Part shown: piece after piece, positions 26,597 through 36,050 of the stretch
How the letters are laid out: each line of letters starts with the position of its first letter
Numbering within the stretch: position 1 is the stretch's first letter
Source: Leptogranulimonas caecicola
Lineage (GTDB): Bacteria; Actinomycetota; Coriobacteriia; Coriobacteriales; Atopobiaceae
Assembly: GCF_023168405.1 (NCBI RefSeq)
Contig: NZ_AP025285.1
Span: forward strand, 1,176,001-1,240,000
Length of the DNA stretch: 64,000 bases
Reading direction: 5' to 3'
Notes under the pieces: generated by a model
The model's database searches: none
What the model saw: the letters and a program-made list of their open reading frames with translations, nothing else
What the model was told of the DNA's origin: nothing
Position numbers and translations under genes: made by a program

Positions 26597-27646
26597 TTAG
26601 TAAACCATTCCCATAGCCTCGCGCACCTGGGCCAGCGTCTCATTGGCGATGGCATTGGCGCGGCGGTTGCCCTCGCTTAAGACCTCTTTCACAAGATCGG
26701 GGTTCTGGGCAAGCTCGGCACGGCGCTCGCGGACCGGCTCCAGATAACCGTTGACCGCCTCGGTCACATAGCGCTTGAGGGCGCCTGAGCCGTCATTGCC
26801 AATGGACTCGGCGATCTCTTGGGGGTCGCGGCCGGTGACCGTGGCCGCAGTGGTGATAAGGGCAGAGACGCCCGGGCGGTTCTCGGGATCGAAGGTGATA
26901 AGACGCTCTGAATCGGTCTTGGATTTCTTGATGAGGCGGGCGGTCTCCTCGGCAGTCATAGAGATGGCAATGGCATTGCCATAGCTCTTGGACATCTTGC
27001 GGCCGTCGAGACCTGGCAAAAGGGGCGTCTCCGAGAGCAGACCCACGGGCATGGGAAACACCTGGCCATAGCGCTCGTTGAAGCGGCGGGCAATGTTTCT
27101 GGTTTGCTCGATGTGCGGCAGCTGGTCGCGGCCCACGGGTACCACGTTGGCTTTGCAGAAGAGGATGTCGCAGGCTTGGTGTACCGGATAGGTGAGCAAT
27201 AGGCCGGTCAGCGCATGGCCAGAGGCCTCCTGCTCGGCCTTGACGGTGGGATTGCGCAAAAGCTCGGACTCGGTGACCAGCGACAAGAATGGCAGCATCA
27301 GCTGGTTTAAGGCGGGCACCGCCGAGTGGGTGAAGATCATGGTCTTCTCTGGATTGACTCCCAGCGCCAGGTAGTCCAGCACCATGTCATAGGTGTACTG
27401 ACGGATGTGCTCGGTATTGTCGCGATCGGTGATCACCTGATAGTCGGCGATCAGGATGTTGGTGTGCACACCCATGTCCTGCATGCGGATGCGCTCGCGA
27501 ATAGTGCCAAAGAAGTGGCCCAGGTGCAGGTGACCAGTGGGACGGTCGCCGGATAGCATCGTGAAGCTTTGAGGGTCTGCCTTGAGTTTCTCCCAGGTAG
27601 ACTCAGAGCGCCTATGAGCCTCTGCGTAGCTGTCCTCGTTTGCCAT
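26597..27646 (-). CDS. trpS: Tryptophanyl-tRNA synthetase
   Basis: A 349-residue class I tRNA synthetase that charges tRNA-Trp. HIGH-type motif GHLHLGHFFG near residue 38, DYQVITDRDN near 68, and KMSKS near 218, followed by SYGNAIAI. Length is normal (about 330-350). It is a single gene on the minus strand, separated from the YfcC gene by a terminator, and ends with its own terminator. No T-box leader was found. Confidence 0.97.
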   Translation of the reverse strand: MANEDSYAEAHRRSESTWEKLKADPQSFTMLSGDRPTGHLHLGHFFGTIRERIRMQDMGVHTNILIADYQVITDRDNTEHIRQYTYDMVLDYLALGVNPEKTMIFTHSAVPALNQLMLPFLSLVTESELLRNPTVKAEQEASGHALTGLLLTYPVHQACDILFCKANVVPVGRDQLPHIEQTRNIARRFNERYGQVFPMPVGLLSETPLLPGLDGRKMSKSYGNAIAISMTAEETARLIKKSKTDSERLITFDPENRPGVSALITTAATVTGRDPQEIAESIGNDGSGALKRYVTEAVNGYLEPVRERRAELAQNPDLVKEVLSEGNRRANAIANETLAQVREAMGMVY

Positions 27647-27730
27647 GGGTCATCCACTCCTTAACGCGTGTGGGTCTCTAACCCGTCAATAATACCCCGT
27701 ATCTTGTAGGCAGAAACCCCGCAAAGCGCT

Positions 27731-27743
27731 TGCCGAGAAGCCC
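27731..27743 (-). repeat. Solitary intergenic copy of the GGGYTTCTCGGCA element
   Basis: TGCCGAGAAGCCC on the plus strand lies between the terminator of yfcC and the trpS start. It is one of the 20 copies of the dispersed word in the window and has no partner arm nearby. Confidence 0.7.
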
Positions 27744-27782
27744 GGGGCACCCAGGCTCACGACCCATCCCTGGTGCCCTAAG

Positions 27783-27818
27783 AAAAAAGGAGCCGCAACC
27801 CTCACGAGTTGCAGCTCC
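27783..27818 (-). terminator. Terminator of the YfcC-family gene
   Basis: Near-perfect stem GGAGC-GCAAC / GTTGC-GCTCC (one mismatch) with a short loop, followed on the minus strand by six T. Confidence 0.88.
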
Positions 27819-27879
27819 TTTATCGATTCATGCCTAGGCTACCCAGCGGCAGTAATAGCCTCTGCCTGCAGACACTCCC

Positions 27880-29469
27880 TTAGGCAGCAGCCGGCACGAT
27901 GAACATGCATGCCAGAGTCACAATGACCACAAGCACGATGAAGAGCACTACCAAGAGTTTGGTGGCGAACTTGAGCCAGGTGGAGTACTCCACGCGAGCC
28001 AATGCCAGGCCGCCCATGATGGCGCCGGAGGTGGGGGTGAACAGGTTCACAAAACCGTTGGCGGAAGAGTAAATCTGCACCATGACTTCGGGGGAGAAGC
28101 CCAGATCCACGGCCAGGGGTCCCATGATGGGCATGGAGACGGTGGCCATGCCGGAGCTGGAGGGGATCAGGAAGGACAACAGCACGTAGAGGATGAAAGA
28201 CAGCGGCGCAAAGACGATGGCGCTCATGCCCTTGAGGCCCTCGGCAGCAGTGGCCAGGATCCAGTCGGACAGGCCGGTGACACCCATGAGGACAGAGACG
28301 CCACGGGCCAGGGCGATGACGAGCACAACGCCCATCATGTCGCCGGCGCCGGCGATAAAGCCATCTACCAGCTCGCGCTCGGAGAGACCGGCTACGATGC
28401 CGATGATGATAGCCATCAGCAAGAACCAGGCAGTAGCCTCGGCGAAGTACCACTGGCCCAGAGGAGTGCCGGTGAGGAATGCGGACCAGCCGTTTGAGGT
28501 GGTGGTCTCGGTGGTGATCACCGCGTCAGGCTCGGTGTTGAAGGCCAGCACGCCGTCGGCGCCAGCGTCGGACCAGCCAGCCACGATGTCGTCGCCGGTG
28601 ATGGGAGCCATGGCCTCCTCGGAAGCATAGCCTACGTTGAAGGCGTCAACACCCAGGTCCTCCCAAGGGATGAAGCCGATGATCATGACCAAGAAGGTGA
28701 GGGCGAAGAGCACCAGAACGGCCTTCTGGCGGCCGGTGACCTCAGTGGTGTTGGAAACGGCAGCAGCGGCCTCGCCGTACTCCTTCTCAGCAGCCTCGAT
28801 CTCGTGGCCGGTGAGGATGGACTTGCCGGTGTCGGCCTTGACCTTCTTCGCGTACTTGTAGACATACATGATGGAGATGACGTTGGACACCACCATGAGG
28901 ATGAGGCCCAGCACGATGATGATGGTCTGGTTCACCGGAATACCGATGGAGGTAAGCGTGGCAGACGCAACACCGGTGGCGAAGGGGTTGACGGTGGAGC
29001 CAAGCACACCGCAGCCGGCGCCCAGAAGCACCATGGCAGCGCCAACGAGCACGTCGGTACCAGCAGCCATCATGGTGGCAGCCAAAAGCGCGTAGAAGCC
29101 CACGGACTCCTCGCAGAAGCCGTAGGTGGTACCCATGATGGAGAAGATGATCATGAGGATGGGGATGAGACGAAGCTCATTGCCGCCCATGGCACGCACC
29201 AGAGCAGAGATGCCCGCATTCAGCGCGCCGGACTTCTCGACCATAGCCAAAAAGCCGCCGAGCACCATGACGAAGAGGCATACGTCAACGGCGTCAACGA
29301 AGCCCTCGGCAGGAGCCATGACCACATCGCCCAGAGTTGCGGCGGTGATGTCAGGGATGCCGGCAGCCATGGCAACGGAGATGAGAGCCACGATAATCAG
29401 CATAATGATGAGAATCGTGTAAGAAGTAAGCATCTCCCGCTTCTTCTTAGGCTTTGTCACATCTGACAT
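27880..29469 (-). CDS. YfcC/ArcD-family membrane carrier
   Basis: A 529-residue integral membrane protein with about 11-12 hydrophobic segments. It belongs to the PF03606 family, which includes YfcC and the streptococcal ArcD arginine/ornithine antiporter (TC 2.A.118). Typical stretches are GTTYGFCEESVGFYALL near residue 125, GAGCGVLGSTVNPFATGVAS near 159 and LIPSSSGMATVSMPI near 429. The start at 29469 follows AAGGAG; the ATG at 29493 does not. Its place after the arc genes suggests arginine/ornithine exchange or another amino acid. It is a third carrier alongside the two APC-type ones; it could instead transport a dicarboxylate. Confidence 0.82.
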   Translation of the reverse strand: MSDVTKPKKKREMLTSYTILIIMLIIVALISVAMAAGIPDITAATLGDVVMAPAEGFVDAVDVCLFVMVLGGFLAMVEKSGALNAGISALVRAMGGNELRLIPILMIIFSIMGTTYGFCEESVGFYALLAATMMAAGTDVLVGAAMVLLGAGCGVLGSTVNPFATGVASATLTSIGIPVNQTIIIVLGLILMVVSNVISIMYVYKYAKKVKADTGKSILTGHEIEAAEKEYGEAAAAVSNTTEVTGRQKAVLVLFALTFLVMIIGFIPWEDLGVDAFNVGYASEEAMAPITGDDIVAGWSDAGADGVLAFNTEPDAVITTETTTSNGWSAFLTGTPLGQWYFAEATAWFLLMAIIIGIVAGLSERELVDGFIAGAGDMMGVVLVIALARGVSVLMGVTGLSDWILATAAEGLKGMSAIVFAPLSFILYVLLSFLIPSSSGMATVSMPIMGPLAVDLGFSPEVMVQIYSSANGFVNLFTPTSGAIMGGLALARVEYSTWLKFATKLLVVLFIVLVVIVTLACMFIVPAAA

Positions 29470-29628
29470 GCCTGGTTCTCCTTTCTTTTTCATAGGCCGC
29501 TTGTGTCCTATGAATACGGAAGTTACAAACCGCTGTTTTCAAGCTGTTTGAGATTAGCAAAAAGATAGCTTTATGTAATGCAAAAAAGGCCCGTTATTAC
29601 ACGCTTTTACGCTGAACGGTTTATGTTT

Positions 29629-29669
29629 ACCAACTATTCGGGGAGTTTTTATACATAATTATAGTTGGT
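29629..29669. promoter_or_regulatory. Inverted repeat in the yfcC upstream region
   Basis: Arms ACCAACTAT (29629-29637) and ATAGTTGGT (29661-29669) are exact reverse complements, 23 bases apart, with an AT-rich middle. It lies about 160 bases upstream of the yfcC start; an operator is plausible but unproven. Confidence 0.4.
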
Positions 29670-29835
29670 TATGCAACTTGAGACATAGTACGACATCCAT
29701 AGTTCTGATGAGTGCATATACGCGCCTTTTAGGCCAGCGGAAACCTCATAGCAATCAAAGACTAACCGCCGAAATCTTCTTGCAATTATCTGTCATCAGG
29801 AGTACTAAGAGACGTTCTGTCAGGGAGGGATGTTT

Positions 29836-29844
29836 TTCTCGGCA
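29836..29844 (+). repeat. Solitary intergenic copy of TTCTCGGCA
   Basis: One of the 20 exact copies of the dispersed word. The flank is GTTT instead of GGGY, so only the 9-base core is kept. Confidence 0.6.
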
Positions 29845-29896
29845 ACAAAAGGGCCATAACCCTCTGCTTTTGCTCTCCCCTTCTGCCGACAAACGC

Positions 29897-29934
29897 CACC
29901 AGGGCACCCAGAATCTCTTCTGAGTGCCCTGGTG
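29897..29934 (-). terminator. Strong hairpin after the aminotransferase gene
   Basis: Arms CACCAGGGCAC and GTGCCCTGGTG (11 bp) plus an inner CAGAA / TTCTG stem give a nearly unbroken 16-bp stem, 49 bases after the aminotransferase stop. There is no clean T-run on either strand, so termination is inferred from the position. Confidence 0.55.
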
Positions 29935-29982
29935 TTGGGTGCATGGAACGAGCTTAAGTTGGACTAGCGTGAGTAATGCTCT

Positions 29983-31110
29983 TTAAAGCGCTGCGAGGGC
30001 CTGCCCCAAAAGATCCAAGCCCTTGTGGAGCTCCTCCTCGGGACAGCAGTACCCCAGACGGGCGCCCCCTGGCAAATCGAAACAGCTGCCAGGAATCAGC
30101 AGCAAGCCATAAGTGTCCAGCAGGTCCAGACAGAATCGCTTATCGTCCAACCCCTCTGGCAAGTCCAGCGACAGATAGGACACCGGCACTCCGTTGGGCG
30201 CGCACCAATGGGCCTTGGGAGTCTTCGCCAGCCACCCCTCCACCACCTTCGCGCGGTCGGAGATGATAGCACGGTTGCGAGCCAGCACTTCCTGAGCATG
30301 GTCGAGTACCAAGGTGCCTAGCAGGTCGTTTTCCACGCCAGCGCAGATAAGGGTGTAGTCGCGCAGGGTGCGGATGCGGTCCGCCACAGGCTGCGGAGCG
30401 ATGACCCATCCCATGCGCAATCCCGGTGCCGAGAAGGACTTGGAGAGCGAGTTGGTAACCACTGCCTTCTCGTAAACGTCCAACATGGAGACGTAGCCCT
30501 GGTCTTGAGCCACCGGCAGGTAAACCTCGTCAGAGAGCACGTAGGCATCGACACTGCGAGCTATCTCTGCAATGGCCTCCAAATCCGCTTTGTCAAAGAT
30601 GGCGCCCGTGGGATTGGCGGCATTGTTGATGCAGATGAGCTTGGTTGTAGGTTTCACCAGCCACTCAAGCTGCTCGATGGGCGCCGTCCAGCGGGCGCCG
30701 TCGCAAGTGAGCTCCCAATAGTCCACCTGCGCCCCCAACATGCGGGGTATCTCCCAGAGCGGCTGGTAGGTGGGCCACTCGCAAACCACATGGTCGCCAG
30801 CGTCGATCAGCGCCACCAATGCGTCACGGTTCGCACCAGTTGCACCGTTTTCCTGAAGGATGAGGGAGGGGTCGATCTCTTTCTCATAAAGACGCGCTAC
30901 GCCGGTCTTGAACTCTGCCGAGCCTTCGATCCACCCATAGTCTTGGCGCGCACCATCGATGGCGGCGCTGATGGCTTTGCCACCCTCGCCGTCCAATGCG
31001 ACGAGCTCCTCATAGCCCATGGCGGAGACAGAGGACTGCGCGATGTCAGTAGTGGCGCGCTTCTCGTATAAGTTGAGCCATACTTCGTTAGCGATAGGCA
31101 CTATATTCAT
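29983..31110 (-). CDS. arcT: PLP-dependent aminotransferase, ArcT-like
   Basis: A 375-residue class I/II fold-type I aminotransferase. The PLP Lys is in NSLSKSFSAPGLRMGWV near residue 222, with NAANPTGAIFD near 156 and DEVYL near 195. The start at 31110 follows GAGGT; the earlier in-frame start at 31140 lacks it. Genes of this type, named arcT, occur in arginine deiminase operons of lactobacilli, and the N-terminal NEVWLNLYE resembles that group and the capreomycidine synthase type. The reaction is unknown. It follows the arcD copies on the same strand. Confidence 0.78.
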   Translation of the reverse strand: MNIVPIANEVWLNLYEKRATTDIAQSSVSAMGYEELVALDGEGGKAISAAIDGARQDYGWIEGSAEFKTGVARLYEKEIDPSLILQENGATGANRDALVALIDAGDHVVCEWPTYQPLWEIPRMLGAQVDYWELTCDGARWTAPIEQLEWLVKPTTKLICINNAANPTGAIFDKADLEAIAEIARSVDAYVLSDEVYLPVAQDQGYVSMLDVYEKAVVTNSLSKSFSAPGLRMGWVIAPQPVADRIRTLRDYTLICAGVENDLLGTLVLDHAQEVLARNRAIISDRAKVVEGWLAKTPKAHWCAPNGVPVSYLSLDLPEGLDDKRFCLDLLDTYGLLLIPGSCFDLPGGARLGYCCPEEELHKGLDLLGQALAAL

Positions 31111-31183
31111 GGCTACCTCGCACTTCTTAGGCAGTGACACCCTGAGGTCATCGAACCTTTCACAGCAGCGTCTTTAGGAATGC

Positions 31184-31221
31184 CAAGAGGGACTCCTCTT
31201 GCCTAAGAGTTGTCCCTCTTG
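31184..31221 (-). other. Hairpin between an arcD copy and arcT
   Basis: Arms CAAGAGGGAC and GTCCCTCTTG (10 bp) with an inner CTCTT / AAGAG stem. No T-run follows on the minus strand, so an RNA stability or attenuating structure is as likely as a terminator. Confidence 0.5.
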
Positions 31222-31233
31222 ATGTGTGCTCAT

Positions 31234-32712
31234 TTAGAACGTGATGATGCCGGTGGCTACCATCACGAGAGCGGCAATACCTGCAGCAACAATGACGCCC
31301 ATGATGCCCATCTCGGCGCCGGTGAAGGGCTTCTCGCCCGCTTCTTTGCGTCCTGCAATGTAGACAAAGACGCCAGGGATATAGCCCACGCAGGTGAGCA
31401 ACAAGAAGCTCATTCCGTTCAAGATGACGCCTAGTATCAAGAACACCGTGGCGATCAGGCCGCAAATGCCTTGCCCCGTCTTGCCAGCGCCAAAGGATAC
31501 CTTCATGTTGTAGGCAGAGGCCAAAGCCCAGGTAATGACGATGGCGACCGTGCACATGGAATAGGCGAAGTTATAGGCGTCCTCGGTGAAGATGAGCGTG
31601 AGCATGAAGATCTGAGTGCAAAGGCCCACGATGATGAGCGAGAACTGAGGAGCGCCCTTGGAATTGAGCTCGCCCCACTTGGCGGGAATGAGCTTGTGGT
31701 CCGCCATGAGCTGTGTGGTCTCAGCCGGCAAAATGGTAAAGGACAACCAAGAACCTGCCACAGACACGATCATGGCGATGGTGATGAAGGCGCCGCCCCA
31801 GCCGGGAGCCATGTGGTCCATGACGTAGGTCATGGCAGGATAGTCCATAGCTGCGATCTCATTAAAAGGCAGCACGCCAAAGGGAAGCACCGATACGCCG
31901 ATGTAGATGACCAGCAGGGCGATGAGACCGATTACGGTGGCCTGGCCAGCCTCAGCCTTGGACTTAGCGCGGCTCGAGACTACCGAAGCGCCCTCGATGC
32001 CGATAAAGCACCAGAACATGATCATCATGCAGTTCACGATCTGGTCGGACACAGAACCCAGAGAAACCGCATTTGCACCCATCTGGCCCATGGCCACCGC
32101 ATTGTCATAGAGAGTGCCCCAGAAGTCGGCGGTAAACACGCCAGCATTGAAAGACACCAAGGCGAAGATCACAAAGAGTGCAAGCGCAGCTACCTTGGCG
32201 ACCATGACAATAGCGTTGATGAACGAAGCGCTCTCGACACCGCGGATAACCAGAATGGTGATGCCCCACATGACTACCGAGGCAATGGCGATGCAAGCCA
32301 CCGTATTGCCTGGCAAGAAAGGCTCATAGAAAAAGCCCACGGCACTCATCATGATGGTGGCAAAGGCTACGTTGCCCAGCCAAGCGGAGAGCCAATAGCC
32401 CCAGCCAGAGATGAAACCTGCGAAAGGACCAAAACCCTGGGTGGCATAATTAAAAATGCCGTCGAGATCAGGGCGTACCTCTGCCAGGTTCTTCAATGAC
32501 AACGCCAAGCAGAGAAAACCCACACCCACGATAAGCCATGCGATAAGTGCGGGACCAGGTGCAGCTACACCACCTAGCTGTCCTGTAAGTGCAAATGCAC
32601 CCGAGCCAATACAAGAGCTCACCACCATGCCGATGAGGCTAAAGAGCCCCAGTCCGCCAGGCACTCCTCCTTTGGTGCCTGACCCGTGAGCTATCTGCGC
32701 TTCCTGTGCCAT
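31234..32712 (-). CDS. arcD: Arginine/ornithine antiporter-type APC permease (copy 2)
   Basis: A 492-residue APC-family amino acid carrier with about 12-13 hydrophobic segments. It matches the basic amino acid/polyamine antiporter group in arginine deiminase operons: GLFSLIGMVVSSCIGSGAFA near residue 22, GWGYWLSAWLGNVAFATIMM near 103, FWCFIGIEGASVVSSRAKSK near 235. Copy 1 is 360 bases upstream and most residues are identical. Exchange of arginine for ornithine is inferred from family and neighbours. RBS GGAGG precedes the ATG. Confidence 0.88.
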   Translation of the reverse strand: MAQEAQIAHGSGTKGGVPGGLGLFSLIGMVVSSCIGSGAFALTGQLGGVAAPGPALIAWLIVGVGFLCLALSLKNLAEVRPDLDGIFNYATQGFGPFAGFISGWGYWLSAWLGNVAFATIMMSAVGFFYEPFLPGNTVACIAIASVVMWGITILVIRGVESASFINAIVMVAKVAALALFVIFALVSFNAGVFTADFWGTLYDNAVAMGQMGANAVSLGSVSDQIVNCMMIMFWCFIGIEGASVVSSRAKSKAEAGQATVIGLIALLVIYIGVSVLPFGVLPFNEIAAMDYPAMTYVMDHMAPGWGGAFITIAMIVSVAGSWLSFTILPAETTQLMADHKLIPAKWGELNSKGAPQFSLIIVGLCTQIFMLTLIFTEDAYNFAYSMCTVAIVITWALASAYNMKVSFGAGKTGQGICGLIATVFLILGVILNGMSFLLLTCVGYIPGVFVYIAGRKEAGEKPFTGAEMGIMGVIVAAGIAALVMVATGIITF

Positions 32713-33071
32713 AACGCCTCCTCCTTATATGCACACTAGCGTAATAATCCCGCCGCACCGGGTTGCCTTAATCTGCGTTACTCCCCCATTTGGATCCGCA
32801 GCAGGCTGCGGCAGAACTTTATGCACTTGATAGTAGTTTTATTACGATCCTATTGAAGGGACTTCTCGGTATAAGGCAGTTCTCACGGTGTGTATGCAGG
32901 TCTTATTCAAAATCACTCAGTAATATTAGGTATACCATATTCATAGCTATATGCATTGACCCTTATTTTATACTTCCTTTGGTTTCGGTGAACGGTATGA
33001 AAAAAGGACACCGGTTCCCGCTACGAACCGGTGCCCTTATTTTTTTGATACGCTGGTCGACCTGAAAGCTA
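32713..33071. other. Intergenic region between the two arcD copies
   Basis: About 360 bases, AT-rich in the middle (32830-32990), with a terminator at 33000-33040 for copy 1. It likely holds a promoter for copy 2, but no clear box was found. Confidence 0.5.
33000..33047 (-). terminator. Terminator after arcD copy 1
   Basis: Perfect 9-bp stem CACCGGTTC / GAACCGGTG; six T follow on the minus strand, and a T-run also follows on the plus strand, so it is probably bidirectional. Confidence 0.88.
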
Positions 33072-34547
33072 TTAGAAGGTGATGAGACCTGTCGCCACCA
33101 TGATCAAAGCCAACACGCCGGCAGCCACAACCAAACCCATGACCACTTTTTCGGCCGGCGTAAAGATAGTCTTCTTGTTTTCTTTGCGCCCTGCCACATA
33201 GACAAAGATACCAGGGATATAACCCACGCAGGTGAGCAGCAGATAGCTCCAGCCGTTGAGCAGCGTGCCGATGATCAAGAAGAGCGTGGCGATAAGACCG
33301 CAGATGCCCTGCCCCGTTTGGCCTGAGGCAAAGGAAACCTTCATGTTGAAGGCAGAGGCCAAGGCCCAGGTCACCACAATGGCGACCGTGCACAGAGAGA
33401 AGGCGAAGTTATAGGCATCCTCGGTGAAGATGAGCGTGAGCATGAAGAGCTGGGTGCACACACCTACTACTATCAGAGAGAACTGAGGGGCGCCCTTCTT
33501 GTTGAGCTCGCCCCACTTAGCAGGGATGAGGTGATGATCGGCCATTTGCTGGGTGGTCTCAGCCGGCAAAATGGTGAAGGAGAGCCAAGATCCTGCCACA
33601 GACACGATCATGGCGATGGTGATGAAGGCGCCGCCCCAGCCGGGAGCCATGGAATCGAAGACGTAGATCATGGCAGGCTTAGGAAGCTGAGCGATCTCGG
33701 TGTAGTCCATATAGCCAAAGGGCAGTACAGACACGCCAATATAGATGACCAGCAGTGCGATAAGGCCGATGACGGTTGCCTGGCCGGCCTCGGCCTTGGA
33801 CTTAGCACGGCTCGAGATGACCGATGCGCCCTCGATGCCGATGAAGCACCAGAACATGATCATCATGCAGTTCACGATCTGATCTGGAATAGTGCCCAAT
33901 GCCTGGGCGTCTCCCCCAGCTTGTCCCAGAGCCACCATGTTGTCATAGACGGTGCCCCAGAAATCCTCAGTAAAGATGCCCGCGTTAAACATCACCAACG
34001 CGAAGATGATGAAGAGGCCAAGAGCAGCTACCTTGGCGACCATGACGATAGCGTTGATGAACGAGGCGCTCTCTATGCCGTTCATCACCAGAACAGTGAT
34101 GCCCCAAAGGATCACAGAGGCGATAGCGATGCAGGGGATCGTATTGCCGGCCTCAAAAGGAGGATAGAAGTAACCAATAGCGCTCATCATGATGGTGGCA
34201 AAAGCCACGTTGCCCAGCCAGGCAGAAAGCCAGTATCCCCAGCCAGACAAGAAGCCTGCGAAAGGACCAAAACCCTGGGTGGCGTAGTCGAAAATGGAGT
34301 CAAGGTCGGGGCGCTTATCGGCCAAATTCTTCAAAGAAAGCGCCAAGCAGAGAAAGCCTACGCCTACGATAAGCCATGCGATGAGCGCTGCGCCAGGTGA
34401 AGCCACCTGGGCGATCTGACCCGTCAGTGCAAAGGCACCTGAGCCGATACAGGAACTTACAACGATGCCGATAAGGCCAAAGAGGCCAATCTTGGCAGCG
34501 CCCGTGGGTTTCTCCGGCTTTTGCGCCGGAGCGGTGGTATCACTCAC
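33072..34547 (-). CDS. arcD: Arginine/ornithine antiporter-type APC permease (copy 1)
   Basis: A 491-residue sister of the permease at 31234-32712, with the same layout and motifs (GLFGLIGIVVSSCIGSGAFA, FWCFIGIEGASVISSRAKSK). It differs mainly in the N-terminal 15 residues, the second outside loop and the C-terminal loop. Long stretches are identical at DNA level too, for example around 33601-33650 and 31765-31815. This suggests recent duplication or gene conversion. It is closer to arcB and arcA; the two may have different substrates or expression, as both have their own terminator. Confidence 0.88.
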   Translation of the reverse strand: MSDTTAPAQKPEKPTGAAKIGLFGLIGIVVSSCIGSGAFALTGQIAQVASPGAALIAWLIVGVGFLCLALSLKNLADKRPDLDSIFDYATQGFGPFAGFLSGWGYWLSAWLGNVAFATIMMSAIGYFYPPFEAGNTIPCIAIASVILWGITVLVMNGIESASFINAIVMVAKVAALGLFIIFALVMFNAGIFTEDFWGTVYDNMVALGQAGGDAQALGTIPDQIVNCMMIMFWCFIGIEGASVISSRAKSKAEAGQATVIGLIALLVIYIGVSVLPFGYMDYTEIAQLPKPAMIYVFDSMAPGWGGAFITIAMIVSVAGSWLSFTILPAETTQQMADHHLIPAKWGELNKKGAPQFSLIVVGVCTQLFMLTLIFTEDAYNFAFSLCTVAIVVTWALASAFNMKVSFASGQTGQGICGLIATLFLIIGTLLNGWSYLLLTCVGYIPGIFVYVAGRKENKKTIFTPAEKVVMGLVVAAGVLALIMVATGLITF

Positions 34548-34892
34548 AAAATCCCCCTTAACGAGTTAGCTCTGAGGCTCTTTTGTGAGCCTCCCATCAA
34601 GGAGGTACCTGCCCAACAGCCTTTATCCTCAAATTTAAGATTAGGATTATTCTGTCTGAAAATTGCTATACATTTTTGTTCTTGCATAGCGGGTTATTTA
34701 TCAATGACATCGTGGTGGAAGCTCTTTTTATACAGTTTACTGCTCTCATACTACGCAGGTTACTTTCACTAATATTTAAATGGATCTCAGATTACAAAAG
34801 AAGCCGGACAAGGTCTTTCTACCTTGTCCGGCTTCTGGCTACCTAAAGGAGAGCGCTCTTAGACACTCTTGCTTCTTTTATGGGAAAAGAAG
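34548..34892. other. Intergenic region between arcB and arcD copy 1
   Basis: About 345 bases with no gene, AT-rich. It holds the arcB terminator and a near-inverted pair CTATACA...TGCATAG at about 34665-34688 that could be an operator; no known motif fits well. Confidence 0.45.
34795..34835 (-). terminator. Terminator of arcB
   Basis: A perfect 15-bp stem (GAAGCCGGACAAGGT paired with its complement) and a 6-base loop, followed on the minus strand by TTTTG. Confidence 0.9.
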
Positions 34893-35888
34893 TTACTTCA
34901 GGGTTGCGTACATAACAGCCTTGATGGTGTGCATGCGGTTCTCAGCCTCATCGAAGACCTTGGACTGGCTGGACTCGAAGACCTCGTCCGTGACCTCCAT
35001 CTCCTTGATGCCAAACTTCTCAGCGACATCCTCGCCGATGGTGGTCTTGGTGTCGTGGAAGGAGGGCAGGCAGTGCATGAAGATGGCGTCCTTGTGAGCC
35101 AGACCCATGAGCTCGCTGTTGACCTGGAAGGGTTTGAGCTCCTTGATGCGCTCCGCCCAGAGCTCGGCAGGCTCGCCCATGGATACCCAGATGTCGGTGT
35201 AGAGAACGTCGGCGTCCTTAGCAGCAGCCTTAGGATCGTCGGTGAACTCGATGGTGGCGCCGGTCTCCTTGGCGATCTCCTCGCACTTGGCGATGAGATC
35301 GTCAGCAGGACGCAGCTCCTTGGGGCCGGCACCTACGAAGTGCATGCCCATCTTGGCGCAGAGCACCATGAGGGAGTTGCCCATGTTGTTACGGGTGTCG
35401 CCAAAGAAGACGAACTTCAGGCCCTTGACGCCCATGGGGAAGTTCTCCTCGATGGTGAGCAGGTCGGCGATCATCTGAGTGGGATGGAACTCGTCGGTAA
35501 GGCCGTTCCATACGGGCACACCAGCCTTCTCGGCGAGCTCTTCTACGAGCTCCTGGGAGAAGCCACGGTACTCGATGCCGTCATACATACGGCCGAGAAC
35601 GCGAGCGGTATCCTCGATGGACTCCTTCTTGCCCATCTGAGAGCTGCCGGGATCCAGGTAAGTAACGCCCATACCCAGATCATTGCCGGCCACCTCGAAG
35701 GAGCAGCGGGTACGAGTGGAGGTCTTCTCGAACAGAAGCACGATATTCTTGCCGGTGAGGTACTTATGAGGCACACCGTTGCGCTTCATGTCTTTGAAGG
35801 TCTTGGCAACATCCACGAGATACTGGATCTCGGCAGGAGTGTAATCGAGGATCTTGGTGAAGCTGCGGCCAGTGATATTCACGCCCAT
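34893..35888 (-). CDS. arcB: Ornithine carbamoyltransferase, catabolic
   Basis: A 331-residue transcarbamylase, second step of the arginine deiminase pathway (citrulline to ornithine and carbamoyl phosphate). Motifs: STRTRCSF near residue 56, HPTQ near 134, and HCLPSFHD near 271. Start at ATG 35888, following AAAGGA; the in-frame extension to 35969 has no such site. It follows arcA on the same strand, with a strong 12-bp hairpin in between. Catabolic rather than biosynthetic use is inferred from linkage to arcA and the carriers. Confidence 0.95.
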   Translation of the reverse strand: MGVNITGRSFTKILDYTPAEIQYLVDVAKTFKDMKRNGVPHKYLTGKNIVLLFEKTSTRTRCSFEVAGNDLGMGVTYLDPGSSQMGKKESIEDTARVLGRMYDGIEYRGFSQELVEELAEKAGVPVWNGLTDEFHPTQMIADLLTIEENFPMGVKGLKFVFFGDTRNNMGNSLMVLCAKMGMHFVGAGPKELRPADDLIAKCEEIAKETGATIEFTDDPKAAAKDADVLYTDIWVSMGEPAELWAERIKELKPFQVNSELMGLAHKDAIFMHCLPSFHDTKTTIGEDVAEKFGIKEMEVTDEVFESSQSKVFDEAENRMHTIKAVMYATLK

Positions 35889-35999
35889 AGCAGATTCCTT
35901 TCGATAGAGTCGCATCGCGTAGGGCAACGACTCTGATGAATAGATAAAAAAAGATGCCGTGCAACCCAAATGCCGGGACTTAGGTTACAGCCGCGTCGA

Positions 36000-36027
36000 C
36001 CGCGGCCAGGACGAATCCTGGCCGCGG
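36000..36027 (-). other. Hairpin between arcA and arcB
   Basis: A perfect 12-bp stem, CCGCGGCCAGGA and its complement, around a CGAA loop. It has no T-run. Such structures may set mRNA stability or the arcA to arcB expression ratio. Confidence 0.7.
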
Positions 36028-36050
36028 AGGAGGCCAAAACGATTAGAGGA

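Larger units (their letters stand above)
29470..29982. other. Intergenic region between the YfcC gene and the aminotransferase
   Basis: About 510 bases with no gene. It holds an inverted repeat at 29629-29669, a copy of TTCTCGGCA at 29836-29844 and a strong hairpin at 29897-29934. Confidence 0.55.

Noticed and set aside
27647-27730. T-box leader for trpS
   Set aside because: The upstream stretch is short and lacks the T-box core TGGNACCGCG.
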